The notes: generated by a model from the sequence alone, not told the origin. A DNA stretch of 64,000 bases from Thunnus maccoyii (GCF_910596095.1 NC_056552.1:13311111-13375110), one strand, 5' to 3'; shown: positions 46,560-59,449, numbered from the stretch's first letter. Numbers and translations are program-made.

Positions 46560-47165
46560 ACCCTTATCATACCAACATATTTAACATACCGACTGGGGCC
46601 CCTGGGGACCCCAAGAATAAACTATTGTGAGAAACAACCATCATAGTAAAATGTTAACTTATTTCTTCTCAATACATTATTAGTTATGTAATTAATGTGA
46701 TCTGAAAAAAAATGATTACTATTATTTAACCTACAGCTAATTTGTGTATTGAGTAAAATTAAAATATATACTTTTCTTTCATATAAATTGCAGCTTTTAT
46801 TCCAAGTGCAGTATTTCCACAAAGCCCTCAAAATGACTTACAGAGTGCTCCTACCCCCCCTGATAGTGTGTGATACTTTAAATTAGGACCCATGGCAAAC
46901 ATGACCTCCATAAATAGTTCCATCTATCAAAACAACATGGGCGGAAATGGGTGCTTTTGACTGGGGTCTCCCAGGACCCCAACACATTGGTATTTTTAAA
47001 AAAGCACTAATTAAAACAGAAACAGAAAACAATTACATGAAGTCATTAGGAACAAATTGATTGACGACATCATGAAAAATTGGAATGATAGAATAAAGCA
47101 CCTGTGAGATACAATAAAATGTATACCTCTGGGGTCTGCGGGTACCCCAGTCAGTAGTGGCAAGG
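46560..47165. mobile_element. Possible interspersed element with CTGGGGxCCCx ends
   Basis: The words ACTGGGGCCCCTGGGGACCC (46592), ACTGGGGTCTCCCAGGACCC (46959) and CTCTGGGGTCTGCGGGTACC (47131) recur in similar AT-rich surroundings. It could be a decayed DNA transposon; ends were not proven. Confidence 0.4.
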
Positions 47166-47273
47166 TCCTGGTATACCTCCACCTTTTTTATAAAGGTTGA
47201 TGAACATCTGCATTATGCTGTTGTGTAAGTAAGTAATATAATTTGTGGGGACGTGAGATCTTTTTTGGGGGGG

Positions 47274-47896
47274 GGTAACATTTTACTTTACAGGTCCATT
47301 AATTTTACACAAATCTCCTGGAAATTGGAAATTTAGTAATTTGTGGGTATTTAACAGTTAATTTTTAGGACATTTTACAGAGAGGGTGGTGCAATTTGGT
47401 ACAGATTATAAGAAACAAAAAAAAATGTTAATTGTAAAACGTATTAAGTTGGTTTACTTGGTAATTTTTCTTTAACTGACAGAAAATACTTTGCTTTCAG
47501 TGTGAAATTTTGTGTGTCAAACTACATATGAGCATATTAGGTTGTTTCTTGAAAATTTTATAATAAGCACATTTCCTGTTTACTACCATGACATAACCCT
47601 TTCAAAGAAATGTCCTAAGAATGAACAGTTGTTATTGAAAAAGTGCAAAATTACACACTGAAAAGTATTTTCTGTCAGTTAAAAAATTGTCAAGAGTCTG
47701 ATTTATTAAGAAATTTTAAAAAAGAACATCTACTTACAAACCCAAATACCCTCTAATGAGTGAACTAAACCAGTTTAACACTTTTTCATTTTTTTCATAT
47801 GATTTGTCCTAAATAATTATAAATACCTGCAAATTATTCAAAAAATGTCCAGGAAATTTATATACAATTAGGGGACCTGTAAAGTAAAGTGTTACC
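47274..47896. mobile_element. Full-length palindromic MITE (GGTAACAxTTTACTTTACAG ends)
   Basis: Starts GGTAACATTTTACTTTACAG and ends CTGTAAAGTAAAGTGTTACC, near-perfect inverted repeats. Pairing continues inward: ACTGACAGAAAATACTTTGC with AAGTATTTTCTGTCAGT. The whole 623 bases can fold into one long hairpin; there is no open frame of note. Confidence 0.88.
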
Positions 47897-50508
47897 TTTT
47901 TTTTTCTTATTACTCTTGTGGGTTTTTTCTCTCATTGTCATTTTTCAGGGTCAAAAGCAGGCTATGACCTACAATCAATGAGACAAGTGACAAGTTGCCT
48001 TCATTTGTTTCCTTTTACATCACTGACTGTATACATCACCCCAGTTCTACCCGTATACTTTTGCACAACCACTGCAGAGAGTCCATTGTTCTTTTGCTGC
48101 ACATTTTCTATTTTCTATACGATTAACTTATGACCTACTTTTAGGTCTTTATCCACCTTTCATCATGGATGTGGAAGATTATCTAGTGACAAATGAGGTC
48201 TCACTTGAAATGGGGGCTTCATGCACTTGCAGGGCAGATGTAAGACGCACAGGGATGGATTATGATTAGATAGAATTCAGAGTCGCAGAGCTTGTCAAAA
48301 ATGTGTTCTTAAAACATGCTGCTTACACCTTTTCATACTGAGCGCTGCGGTTCATCACAAAGTTTTCTTATTTGCTCCAGTTCCTTCGGGTCAGGCTACA
48401 CAACATAGAGGTAGTTAGGGCTTTATGAAAGGGGTGAAGACAGAAGTTTTCAGACAACCCATATATTTACCACACTGTTGTCTTTGGACCGAGTCTGAGA
48501 CTGAACAGACACAGACAGTTTGTTTCATCTTCTTCCATTCGGCTTTGGATACGAATCTTAGATCTGTAAAGCTTGTTTTGTAAAGAGGTTTTTCACATGC
48601 TATCACACAAATACCCTTAAAAAGCTGCCTTAAAGTGGCATTCCACCAATTTACACATAAAGGTCAGTTTACAATCATGGACAATAATACTCAGCCTGTA
48701 AAAACATTTGTACAAAGTGTTCTGTGGCTATGGAGGAGCTCTCTAAAGTCCTAGAACAACCTTAACAGGAAGGAGGGCTCAAATTAAAGGTAACCAGTTG
48801 CATTATGGGAACTGTAGGATGAAGAGTTTTTAGTGCTTTACCCATAGTAGGGACTCAAGGTCAGGATATCTCAGCCTAATTTTGCTAAGAAACATTTGGT
48901 TCTGGTATTTTCAGCTACATATTATGACTACTAACACTGTTACAGCTTCAGCAGATAACTCAAATCCATGCATGCAGCTCACAATACAGTGAGGTTTTTG
49001 TTTGTGACTTTCAACATCCTCAAGGACATGCAGATACACTTTGAACATTGTTTTTTTTTTCCTGTGGCTGATGACCTGCAAGCCAAGGAATCTTTGTTTT
49101 ATCTCTACCATTCATCTTTACACAAACGTCAGCTTAGTCAGCCCACACTCCTGGGCTGACTAAGCTGACTCCTCTCCTTCACATCACCATCTGTTGCTAA
49201 CTGACTGTCTCTTTCAGCGAGGGCCGCAGCTCAAAGCTATTAGCTTGACTTTTGGCTCGTTTTGCATTCTTAGACTATCAGCAGAAGAATCAAACGCAGA
49301 GGAGAGGAAACACAATCCTAATCAGCCTGAGAGCATTTTGGCATAGAAAGCCTAATTCAGAATGACCTTTTACAAGACTCAAATCCCTTAACTGAGTTAT
49401 GTTTCACTTTTGGAGGTGGGGGGAGTAATTGAATGGAGAGAAATCAATGAGGTTATCTATAAAAGCAATCATCGGACAGCACTGGCAGTTTAAAGCATTT
49501 CGACAGTTGGGAGTCTTCTGTTATTGGTGGGGGAAGGGCAGTATCAGCTGGTTTATGGATATTGACATGGAGGTACAACAGGAGGTGGTGTCATTGACGG
49601 GTTTGAGATCCTCAAATACAATTTGTCATCATTCTCCACAGATTGATGCTAATTGGGTTTCCTATCCATTCACTTACCTGTGGAGGTCATTGAAAATTGG
49701 GTTGGGCAGCAAGTTATCTTGTGCCTATTTAACAATAATAGACACAGCATGTACTTCTTTCCCTAACAATGTCAGCCTCTAGTATATGACCTAAATTGAA
49801 TGATCAATTGTGGTAGGATCATTTGAGCTGAGAGCTGCATTTTCTCTTGTGCTAACAGAAAGGTTTTCTATGGAGTGATGGCTAAATTGGAAAAGAAAGA
49901 GGAGAATAATACATAATTAACATTTGGAAAGTGAGTGAAGGCTACAAGTGTTTTGTACAGTCAGCTGCTTCTTGCTGATGACATTATCATTAGAGGGTCC
50001 CGGACTGACAGCAGCAAATATAATGGTAAACAACAACAATGACATGGTATCACCCGAGGGACAAAGTGACCGACTAAATCAGAGAGACAGAATCTCATGA
50101 GAGAGAACAATACTGGAGAGAAAGGAATTTGGAGAGAAAGGAATTTGTTTATCTGATCTGACAGAGGGAAGACTAGAGAGGAGGAAGGCAGTATAAGGGT
50201 TAAATGCAGAAACAGGGTTATGGTAGGTTAACTTTACAAAATGGACTGAATTCCCTACCAGTAAGAAAGCTGAATCGACAGATTACTTGGCTGACTTCAG
50301 CAGCATCTCAGACTCACCACTGCATGAGCGGAGTGACATGGAGTATGCACTAACACCTCATGTCATCTCCGTCACCACAGCCTTGAGCCTTTCCTGTCAT
50401 ATTCAGTGAGAGCTCTTTCATGAATTTACATCAGTATAACTGTTTACGCTGAAGAAACCTTCATTCTGTTGCTGTCACTTGGTTTTCTTATAAAACTTCT
50501 TATATTAT

Positions 50509-50612
50509 ATTATATTATATTATATTATATTATATTATATTATATTATATTATATTATATTATATTATATTATATTATATTATATTATATTATATTATAT
50601 TATATTATATTA
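50509..50612. repeat. (TTATA)n pentanucleotide array
   Basis: About 21 uninterrupted units of TATAT/TTATA. Confidence 0.95.
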
Positions 50613-51663
50613 GAGCTTCTAATTATACTTTGTAACCACAAGCTATTGAGCATAGGCCACGGTTGACAGTTTTGCTAGATATGTTGACATGGCGCCATCT
50701 TCTGGTCAAGAGATACAGACAAAAGATGATTTTAAGGAGTACGTGGAACACATCATGTATAAAACAACACAGGAAAATGCCTGATATTAAGCACAATAGA
50801 AGGAATTCCTGTTTAACACCGCCTTAAAACTTGGCTCCTTTTGGACTCCATTGGTCACAGAATCTAGTCAAGGCTGATGTGGCTACGGTTTCAAATGTCT
50901 AAATTTGCTAGACACGTCTAAACACAAACCCTAATTGAATAATAACGATAACAACTAATCAGCCAAGGCTCTTACTGTATAGGTGAAACAAATTGATGTG
51001 GCTTTTAAATTAAAAATGAGACTAAGATATTAGTTCAGAGAGTTAAACTGCCCGACAGTTTAACTTTTTTCTATATTCACTTCCATTTTCTTGCTCTATC
51101 CTGCAGTCCTCCTAAAAGTTTCTATTCCTTCTTTTGTCCCTTGTCCATGTCTGTTAATGTAGTCAAGCATCATATCTGCCTCATATCTACAAATAGTGCT
51201 CTGTATCCACTTATCCTGACCATGGTGATTGCAGATGTTTATTCATGTCCTCTCTAATGTCCTCTCATATCATCTCAGCTCATTGCTGCTGTCCATCTTT
51301 CTTCTCCTCCCTCTATACTGCTGACTCTCTCTTTACTGACCCTGCCGCCTCCACATTTCTGTCTGCGCTCTCATCCTCTCTCCTCTAATCCTGCCATTCT
51401 GTCTTCACTCTGTCTCTTGGCTGTCTAAGTCATGCAAGTAGAGATAGTGGCTCGGATGACCTCTCCAACTCCTGGTGTTTTCTATCTTTCCTGCTCTGCA
51501 TCTGCCTCTGCTGCTAAATCAACCTGTCACATACTTTGAGAGGACAAATTGAGTCATTTGAGGCTTCTTGTCCTTGCTACTCACTGTCCCTTCCCCTAAA
51601 TCACTCCCTAATACTCTTCTAATTACTTGGATTAGTGGTTCCCAAAGTTGGTGCTGCTAGTAC

Positions 51664-51702
51664 GGGCCAGGGGCCAGGGGCCAGGGGCCAGGGGACAGGG
51701 GT
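51664..51702 (+). repeat. G-rich minisatellite (GGGGCCA)n
   Basis: Four to five units of GGGGCCA ending GGGGACAGGGG. Five runs of three or more G lie within 39 bases, enough for a G-quadruplex. Confidence 0.85.
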
Positions 51703-53213
51703 GCCATTAATAACGTTTCACCACATTAAAAAAAAAAATCTGCAACATTTACCTTAACTACGTTTTATGTTGAACATATCAAAACAAAATAAATAAGCAA
51801 TAAATATCAAAGTCACCATATTAAAAAAATGTTTAATATGCAAGTTGTCGCAGACGACATGTCAACTCACTGTCACAGAGAATTTTGCAGGAGCTCAGCA
51901 GTCAAAAAAAATGAACGTCAGAGCAGCGATGGAAAGATTTAAGACGGTAAACAGAGCTCAAAGAAAAGCTGAAATATCTCAGCTCTCAGCACAGAGACGA
52001 CTGAATCTGAGCAGGCCAACTAACGGTTAACAGGTTGACAGGTTTTGGCTGCTTGTGGAAGACAAATATCCTCTTATCATTGTCCATGTTCATTCACTAT
52101 AGTATTGCATATTTTTGTTATGTGGCTCTCTCATCGCTGGTAAACATGTAAACAAGACAAGAGATGTCCTGTCAGTGGAGTCAGACCTGCAGGTTGTTCT
52201 CTCTCTCTCCACATCAACAGCTGCCCACATGACTATTAAAATGCCCCAAACCTTTTCTCTAAGTTTTGTTTGTTAGTTTTTCCTTGAACATCTTTTTTTT
52301 AAAATCTCATTTTATTTGAAGAAAATGAAAGAAATACATTTAACATATTAATGTATTTAATTGTTTTCATTGTTTATTTTAAGTAAAATCATTTATCTAT
52401 AAATTTGCACAGCACTTGTTGGCTTTTAGTTATATATTTGTTAAAACTGATAAGATTTTGTGTACATATAGGGTATGCAAGTTATATCAGGGGTTGGGTG
52501 GAGACATTAAAACATGCATATCAGCTTGGCCAAAACTTGCCTCAGATTTGTGAGAAATATAGCTTTTCTATGTTATGTTTCATATGTTTCTCTTCTGAAA
52601 CTGACATATCCATCACTATTTTAAAGATGACATTGACCCTCTTTCATGACACAGTTTTAATATTGTCAATATTGTTTTCTTCTTGTTCCTTCAGTTGAAT
52701 GTTTGAGCTTCACTGTGCACAATGATGTATGTGCAGAGTTTTACTGTTTCCGCATTCATCTGCTGAAGGAGGAAAGTTTCTCCATGCTCACCGAAAATCT
52801 GAATTGAAGGTGTGTACCTACCTGCAGTCATGATTTGTGACATCATAACTCGCTCTGAGGATGGACTTTTCAGTGAAGTAGGAAGCATCTTGTATCCATG
52901 TGAACCATATTTGTATATCTTTGTGGAAAAAAAACATGTCAGACACAATTTATTATTCCAAGCAGAGGATTTTTATACATCTTAAAACATGCCTGGAGGG
53001 GATCTTTAAGTTTTAAAATTCATTATTTGACTTGGAAACAGCAGCTGAAAAAACAAACAAACAAAAAAAAACAACCTCTCACCTTAAGGTCCATTTAGTG
53101 CTGTTTTGTTTTTTTCAATCATATACCATAATACTCATCAGTAGATGGAGTTTGCCAAGTTGTCATGGAGATTGTTTATTTTAATTTGGATAATTCTATA
53201 TATTTTTTAACAT

Positions 53214-53552
53214 TTAGGGTTGCAACTAACGATAATTTTCATCACTGATTAATTTGATGATTATTTTTATGATTAATTGATTAGTCGTTTAGTCTATAAA
53301 ATGCCAGACAATGGCCAAGATGCAAATTAAAATGTCTTGTTTTGTCTCAACCAACAGTTCACAACCCAAAGATATTCAGTTTACTATGATAGAGGACTAA
53401 AGATACCAGAAAATATTCACATTTAAGAAGCTGGAAACAGAGAATTTTAGCACTTTTTCCTTAAAAAATGACTCAAAACAATTATCATAATAGTTGCTGA
53501 TTAATTTACTGTCAATCGACTAATAGATTAATTGTTGCAGCTCTATGTATTC
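53214..53552. mobile_element. Copy of the GGCTGCAACTAA palindromic family, best preserved
   Basis: Starts TAGGGTTGCAACTAACGATA and ends GATTAATTGTTGCAGCTCTA. Internal words AAAATGCCAGACAATGGCCA, AATGTCTTGTTTTGTC and ATATTCACATTTAAGAAGCT are typical of the family. Confidence 0.85.
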
Positions 53553-55810
53553 TTATATATACCTATAAGTGCTCGTATTGGAAATTGGGAAAAATCCATC
53601 ACCATACAATATGATCAAAAGTTCCAGAACGGCGATTAAATGGACCTTTTTTTTTGGTCAACAATCCCAATATGATTCTGCAACACCATCTGATAAGTTA
53701 TGATGTGTCTAATTAATTGTTAAGGAGAAATCATAAGTGGTATTAGCTTAGGATCATGGCTACGAAACACTCAAAAGAAACAGATTAATCAGATAATGGC
53801 TTTATATTCCTGTTACAGTGATGCCTTACACACATAAATGGATTTCTGATTAAAAACACATACACCCAATATACAGCAAACCACAAAAAATGAAAAAAGG
53901 TAGCATATTAGTCGAGCAAAGACCTAATACCGTTTAAAAGTTGAATTATAAAACACCACAATTTGTTGATCTGGGGTCATTTCACATCCCTGAATCAAAG
54001 CAGGAAGCGGAAAATGTCAAGTTTTTCTCCCTGTTTAACTTCATACCTCTTGTACATCATATCAAGTATACAGCGTTGAATTATTGCACAAAACTCCATG
54101 GAAGTCTTACAGGTACACGCACACAGTTAAATTAAAAACACCCCTGTTACATACATCGTAATAATTCTACCATCACATGGAGTAAAGCTAGCAGAACTTT
54201 AGTCTCCTAATCACAAAGCATTAGTGGATTAGGTTTTGATCTCAAGAGAATTTCAGGATCAAACTCCAGCTGCGTTGATTACATCTCATAAACATGTATA
54301 CGTTTTTTTTTTTTAAATAACAAAGGAACATTTTGTTCTTAGAACAGCAAATCTGAAAGTGCAGATAAACACATTGTTTTTATAAACATCTTATTATTAT
54401 GTTTGCCTCTTAACACTTTCTTCTCTACTCCCTGAGAAACTAAAACACTGGTTAAACGACATTTCCAGCACTTATACAGCATTTTTTTTTAAAGCCAGAA
54501 GTAATTAATCAATTAACAAACATATTAACTGCTTTCTTTCATGTTATCAGCACCCAGACTTTCTTATCGTCACCAGTAATGAATTGATCAACATGTATGT
54601 ACGTGGATTTATATTGTTAGAAATATTTAAAATACAAAATGAATGCTAGTTTGGTAGTTATTTAAATACTACACTCAGTTATTCATAAGTTACTAGACAG
54701 GACCAATGATTGTTTACTTATGTGCATATGTACAGTATACATGGCCCATTAGTGTGGGAATTTATACAGACTATTGTAAACAAGATGAGAACAGGATGAG
54801 AGCTGCAACTCTAAGACATAATATTCCACTATTTCCTGAATTTGAACAGAACACTGATGTGCTGGTAAACAGACGATGAGGGTGAATATAAGTGCTCCTT
54901 CTTTATAATTTTAAATGTATTTTACAGTCCCTGTCATGAGCTTGGTGAGGCAATATGAGGTTACATGTTAAGTTAATTAATGCAAATGTAAAACGTAGAC
55001 TGAAACGTTCATCACCTACAACACTGTGTTTCAACTGGGAATACATTCAAACATTAAGAAGGTGTTGCACTATTCAGATAATATAAATGCTCCCCTTCCT
55101 AAATAGAAAGCCTTTAAACAATAATAATATTCACTGGGAATTGTAGTAGGGTACAAGCAGAGCTAATAAGAGATTTTAAAATCTTAAATTGGTGTTAACA
55201 CTTTTGTTTGAGTCACAGGGGATAACGTTGGGCCAAAGTGCAGACGTATGGCTACAGTGTTCCCTTTGGATCTCATGCTGGTGTAGATTACCGTTGTATA
55301 ATCAAGTCCTAGATTAGGTATCAGTAGTGAGTGGTGGAAAAGTGCACAGGTAGTTTGCAGGAGTCTCTGTCACTTTATCCCTGTTATATGCTGCTCTTGT
55401 CCCTGCCTGACGCGACATGTGTGGTCTTTTGTCTCAGGTAGTGCTATAACACCTGATCCTACTTATGTGTCTATCGTCGAGGCCTTAGCTTTAAGCTGTT
55501 GGTCTGGTTGTCTGACGCAAAATTTCAAATCTTGCTCAAAAATGTCAGATTCTGTGAAACGTTCAAATGTAAACTAAATTACATTTAATATGAGGGTGTA
55601 TTAAATGAGCTGTCTGCATTGGATTAAGTTCACTCCAGAGCACACTAGGCACAACTTTGGTTAAAAATATCTTCAGCATTTTGTGTATCATCAATACTGC
55701 ATATCTCCATTATTGATTCTGATTATCTTGACTGTTGAGCTTATTGATTTGCATCCCAATCTGAGTCCAGGTCTAAATACTGCATTCACACTTTATGTCA
55801 TTAAGGTGGC

Positions 55811-56430
55811 AAAAGGAATAGTTTGACATTTTGGGAAATGCCTTTACTTGGAGACCGATACCACTCTCACATTTGAATGGTAAATATACTGCCAGTTAGC
55901 TTAGCACAAAGACTGAAAACAGGGGGAAACAGCTAGCCTGGCTCTGCCCAAAGTTGAAAAAAATCAGCCTACCAGCACTCCTAAAATACACCAATTACAG
56001 TATATCACTTTATATTGAGTTTAATTACTTTGTACGAAAAAAGGTAAATGGTAAAAAGTGTAAAAATGACAAGATGCTGGAGTCCCCGCTGGTTGCCCGG
56101 CAACTGGTTCCAGCCAAGAACTAATCAAAACATAACCTTCCATAAAACCACAATTTGCATTTTATGTATCTTGGTTTAGACAAATGAGATATAACAACAC
56201 TGTTAAATTGTGAGTTTTGGAGTGCTCATAGGTGGATTTTGTTACCTTTAGACGGAGCCAGCCTAGCTGTTTCGCCTTGTTTCCAGTTCTTGTGCTAAGC
56301 TAAGCTAACTGGCTGCTGGTTCCACCCACATATTTACCATGCAAACATGAAAGTGGCACCGATCTTCTCATTTAATTCAACAAGAAAGTGAATAAGCGTA
56401 TTTCCCTAAATGTCAAACTATTCCTTTAAA
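55811..56430. mobile_element. Palindromic MITE (AAAGGAATAGTTTGACATTT ends)
   Basis: Starts AAAAGGAATAGTTTGACATT and ends AATGTCAAACTATTCCTTTA. Inner blocks also pair: CAGTTAGCTTAGCACAA with TTGTGCTAAGCTAAGCTAAC, and AACAGCTAGCCTGGCTC with GAGCCAGCCTAGCTGTT. It has the full symmetric layout of a common teleost MITE and lies 170 bases past the phospho1 stop codon. Confidence 0.88.
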
Positions 56431-56562
56431 ATATACACTGTTTGGCTACATCTTTATAAGTTGTACCAAGTGCGGCTGGGGTAAAATCATGAATATCCTG
56501 ACTGGGGTCGGTGCATCTTTGCTATATTTGCCCCTTTATCTTGTTCTCTCCTACTCTTACAA

Positions 56563-56600
56563 ACATACACACACACATACACACACACAGACACACACAA
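56563..56600. repeat. (CA)n microsatellite in the phospho1 3' flank
   Basis: Interrupted CA repeat just after the phospho1 stop codon. Confidence 0.9.
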
Positions 56601-56603
56601 ATC

Positions 56604-57383
56604 TCATCTCTCCTCCATTACTTTCTTCAGGCAGTCTACTATGTCCTCGCCACTGGCCCAAGGAACTACATTTGCTTTGAACTTGGTCTCCTGGGACTGC
56701 TGCATCTCCACCAGCAGCTTGTGCATGGGGAAGTCCCTCCTGGGAAAAGTTGTGTCCCGGGGCCCCAGAGCCAGAGAGGGACAGATATCATTGGCCCCAT
56801 CTCCGATATAGAATACCCTCTGGAAGGGTGCACCACCACGCTCCTTTTGCCGGTCAGCCAGATACTCTCGAAGGATCACCTGCTTGCACATGTTGTCAGG
56901 ACAACGGGAGCACGAGTGGGAGTGGAAGGGGAGCAGCACAAGTCGGCCGGTTGCATCAAAAGTGGCTGGGTTTGTGAAAATCTTCCGGAAAAGCTGACGC
57001 ACCCCAGCGCGCTCCAGCCACGTCTCGATGAAGTACATGTTTGCATCAGAGACCACCGCCAACTCAAAGTCCTGCTGGTGGCTCTGCAGATACTGGAGGA
57101 GGTTCAGGAGGCCAGGCGTGGGCGGGATGTTCACCACTGCTGAATGGATCGAGTTCTTAGACACACCTTGCTCCGCCATATAAGCCAAGATCCGCTGCAT
57201 GTGCTCATTGTAGTGCCCCTCCCTGTAGCTGTTTTTCAGCCAATCAGGGAGCTGCTGGCCCGGCAGAGCATATAACACAGCATCATCGCTGTTTTCATTG
57301 ATGATGGTCTCATCAAAGTCGAACAACACCAAAAAGCGTTGTTCCTGTGGTGCAGCATGGGTCAGGTTCGACGGAGCTGTCAT
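56604..57383 (-). CDS. phospho1: Phosphoethanolamine/phosphocholine phosphatase 1
   Basis: A 259-residue HAD-superfamily phosphatase in one exon. Motif I is FDFDETI with nucleophile D22 and acid D24; motif II is VSDAN (111-115); motif IV is GDGAND (194-199). The Cys cluster HSCSRCPDNMC (156-166) and the following FPRR, PMH and VVPW words fit PHOSPHO1, against FDFDNTI and GDGGND in PHOSPHO2. The enzyme releases phosphate from phosphocholine and phosphoethanolamine inside matrix vesicles of chondrocytes and osteoblasts, feeding bone mineralisation. The acceptor TTTTTTCTAG at 57420 lies 36 bases before this ATG and the frame between them has no stop, so an upstream exon could extend the N-terminus, as in one human isoform. 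Confidence 0.95.
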   Translation of the reverse strand: MTAPSNLTHAAPQEQRFLVLFDFDETIINENSDDAVLYALPGQQLPDWLKNSYREGHYNEHMQRILAYMAEQGVSKNSIHSAVVNIPPTPGLLNLLQYLQSHQQDFELAVVSDANMYFIETWLERAGVRQLFRKIFTNPATFDATGRLVLLPFHSHSCSRCPDNMCKQVILREYLADRQKERGGAPFQRVFYIGDGANDICPSLALGPRDTTFPRRDFPMHKLLVEMQQSQETKFKANVVPWASGEDIVDCLKKVMEER

Positions 57384-57419
57384 CTTCGGTGAGTGGAGGT
57401 ATTGACAGATGGTCCCTCT
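57384..57419 (-). other. phospho1: phospho1 leader, open frame to the splice acceptor
   Basis: Twelve in-frame codons (RGTICQYLHSPK) lie between acceptor and ATG with no stop. Whether they are translated depends on an upstream exon that I could not identify. Confidence 0.5.
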
Positions 57420-57420
57420 C

Positions 57421-58984
57421 TAGAAAAAAGAGGTTGGAGGAATAAAACAGTCAGTACATTGCTTTTTTTTCTTTGTCAAGGACAACAAATTATAAGGAGC
57501 ACAGTATTGTTTTATTGCAGCCTTCCCCTAAAAATAAAATGCTAGTGGACAGAGTCCAACATCACGCTGTGTCCAGGGTTCAATTAAACTGCAACTCTGA
57601 ACCATACGGGGCTGAGGGAACATCAAAATATATAAATACTCTTAACTATAGGCAATTAGCTGTAGGGGAAACAGATGTTTACAAGAGGAAAGGAAGGGAG
57701 GAGAGTTTAAATGAAACAAAAAGACGACATAAACAGGATATTCATTACAGTCAATGAAAGAAAACAACTTTGAAGAAGCCCAAACTATTTAAAACATTGC
57801 AGTAGCTTCTGATCTCCAACACATAGTCATATCCTAATCCCAGTTCTCCATACAGACATTCTTTCATTCCGTTAGGTTCAAGGGGGCAAAAAAAAACCCC
57901 ACTCAGGTATTCATTTATACATGCCAGCTCACGGAAATATGCCAATTCAATATTTACATAGATATAGAGATATATTTGTAGCACAGTGCTTTCACTGTTG
58001 CAGGCATGTTGTAACACGAGTTACGAGAGAAAGCTGTTACAACAAACCACTACCATATGTGGAAAAACTGGGAGTGCAGATAACAGACCAGCAGTGGTGG
58101 AGAGTAGCAAATGTAAAGTACAATTTTAAGGGATTTATTGTGAGGTATTCCTATTTTATGATACTTTCAATATATCTCTTTTTACTCCACTACATTGATA
58201 TGACAGCAATATTACTAGTATTACATGAATACAGTAAGCTTGGTGCATAGTCATAGTTCCAAGAACTTAACAGTCTTATTGCTCCATTTCCTGTAAACCA
58301 GTCATACAGGAAAGACAGAGTTATATCTCTTTCAAATACATTACAAAATGGCGTGAATTTACAGAAATATAGATATGTTAGTAATAAAACGTAATGTAAT
58401 GATAGATGAGAAGGAACATGCGCTGCATGCCCTGACAAGATTGTGATTTAAGAAGGTCATGTGTGAAAATAGCCATGCCCAGAGTTTGACAGAGACCTTA
58501 CACAACCTGTGCATGCAAAGCTGTGTAAATGTGCATACCATTATAGCAGAGTTTACACCCTATTAATAGCATAACAGAAAGTATAACATAGTGACAAATA
58601 ATGAAACAGACCAATCTGGTACGAAATAATATGCCATTTTTAACTCTCCTATTTAAATATATACATCTAAATGCTATTAAAGGTTTTTTTTTAAAACCAA
58701 CAGAGTGAATTGTTTGCAGAGGGAATATGCTTTTAAACTAATTTTCTGCCTTTGCAGGGAAGCTAAGCCTGGCTGGACATGATGAAATGTATGCATGCCC
58801 TTTTTTCTTACAATGTCAGCTCGTTGACAAGAGTGTAATAACAGAGACCAGCTGGTTGAGACTGCTTGGTGGTCTTGTAACCTGCAGCTTCGGGCTGCAC
58901 CGACGAATTGTGCCCAGTCGCTTTCCCAGAGCAGCTACATTATTAATAGGGCATATTTACACACTACTAAGCTAATCTAATTTT
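57421..58984. other. Non-coding stretch upstream of phospho1
   Basis: Probably the phospho1 leader intron. No exon or named repeat recognised. Confidence 0.45.
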
Positions 58985-59365
58985 AACCCCGGGCGCGCTA
59001 TTTGTGCACCAGAGGTTACCACTCAAAGTCATTAGCGCGGCTCGGTCACCAGTCATTATTAAGCTGACTGCCTGAGACCGAAGATTAAAAGGCAGATTGA
59101 AATAATGAAATCACACACAGAGGAGGACAGAGCAGGAAAACATGTAAGGAATAAACAGAAAAAAACAGGCCTACCAGTGTTGAGCATATGAGAGGGGATG
59201 GTAGGCTAAGTGCCCGGCTCCAGCAACCGCATCCCAGTGACGCGGCAAGATTTTTTAAAGGAGACTCCCACAGCAGCACAGAGGGTATTCCCATTTAAAG
59301 CCGCTGTGTCGAGTCAGCCAGTGTAAACCCGCCACTTCCGTCAATACCTTTCAAAATAAACGCGC
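58985..59365 (-). promoter_or_regulatory. CpG-clustered segment, possible phospho1 promoter
   Basis: Contains GGGCGCGC, TAGCGCGGCTCGGTC, GTGACGCGG and AACGCGCAATC within about 380 bases of otherwise AT-rich DNA. On the minus strand AACACTG|GTAGGC at about 59174 could be a leader donor. Located 1.6-2 kb upstream of phospho1. Confidence 0.35.
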
Positions 59366-59449
59366 AATCACGGTTGTATTGTAAAAAAGTAGACTTTTCA
59401 TATATATAGTTATTTTTTTAATAGCGCTGTTACAATTCAAAGTCAATTT

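Larger units (their letters stand above)
46351..56560. other. Gene-free interval upstream of gjc1
   Basis: Ten kilobases without a supported exon on either strand. Separately listed within it are the elements at 46560-47165, 47274-47896, 50509-50612, 51664-51702, 53214-53552 and 55811-56430. The stretch 51630-51720 has a TGGTTCCCAAAGTTGGTG word typical of hAT ends. The 3' part is expected to hold the phospho1 3' UTR. Confidence 0.55.

Noticed and set aside
50469..50666. 65-codon plus-strand frame with LYYII repeats
   Set aside because: It is only the translation of the TTATA array.
56511..57143. A 210-codon plus-strand frame opposite phospho1
   Set aside because: It is antisense to a clear HAD phosphatase, lacks any family motif and begins in a CA repeat; its length follows from codon bias of the real gene.
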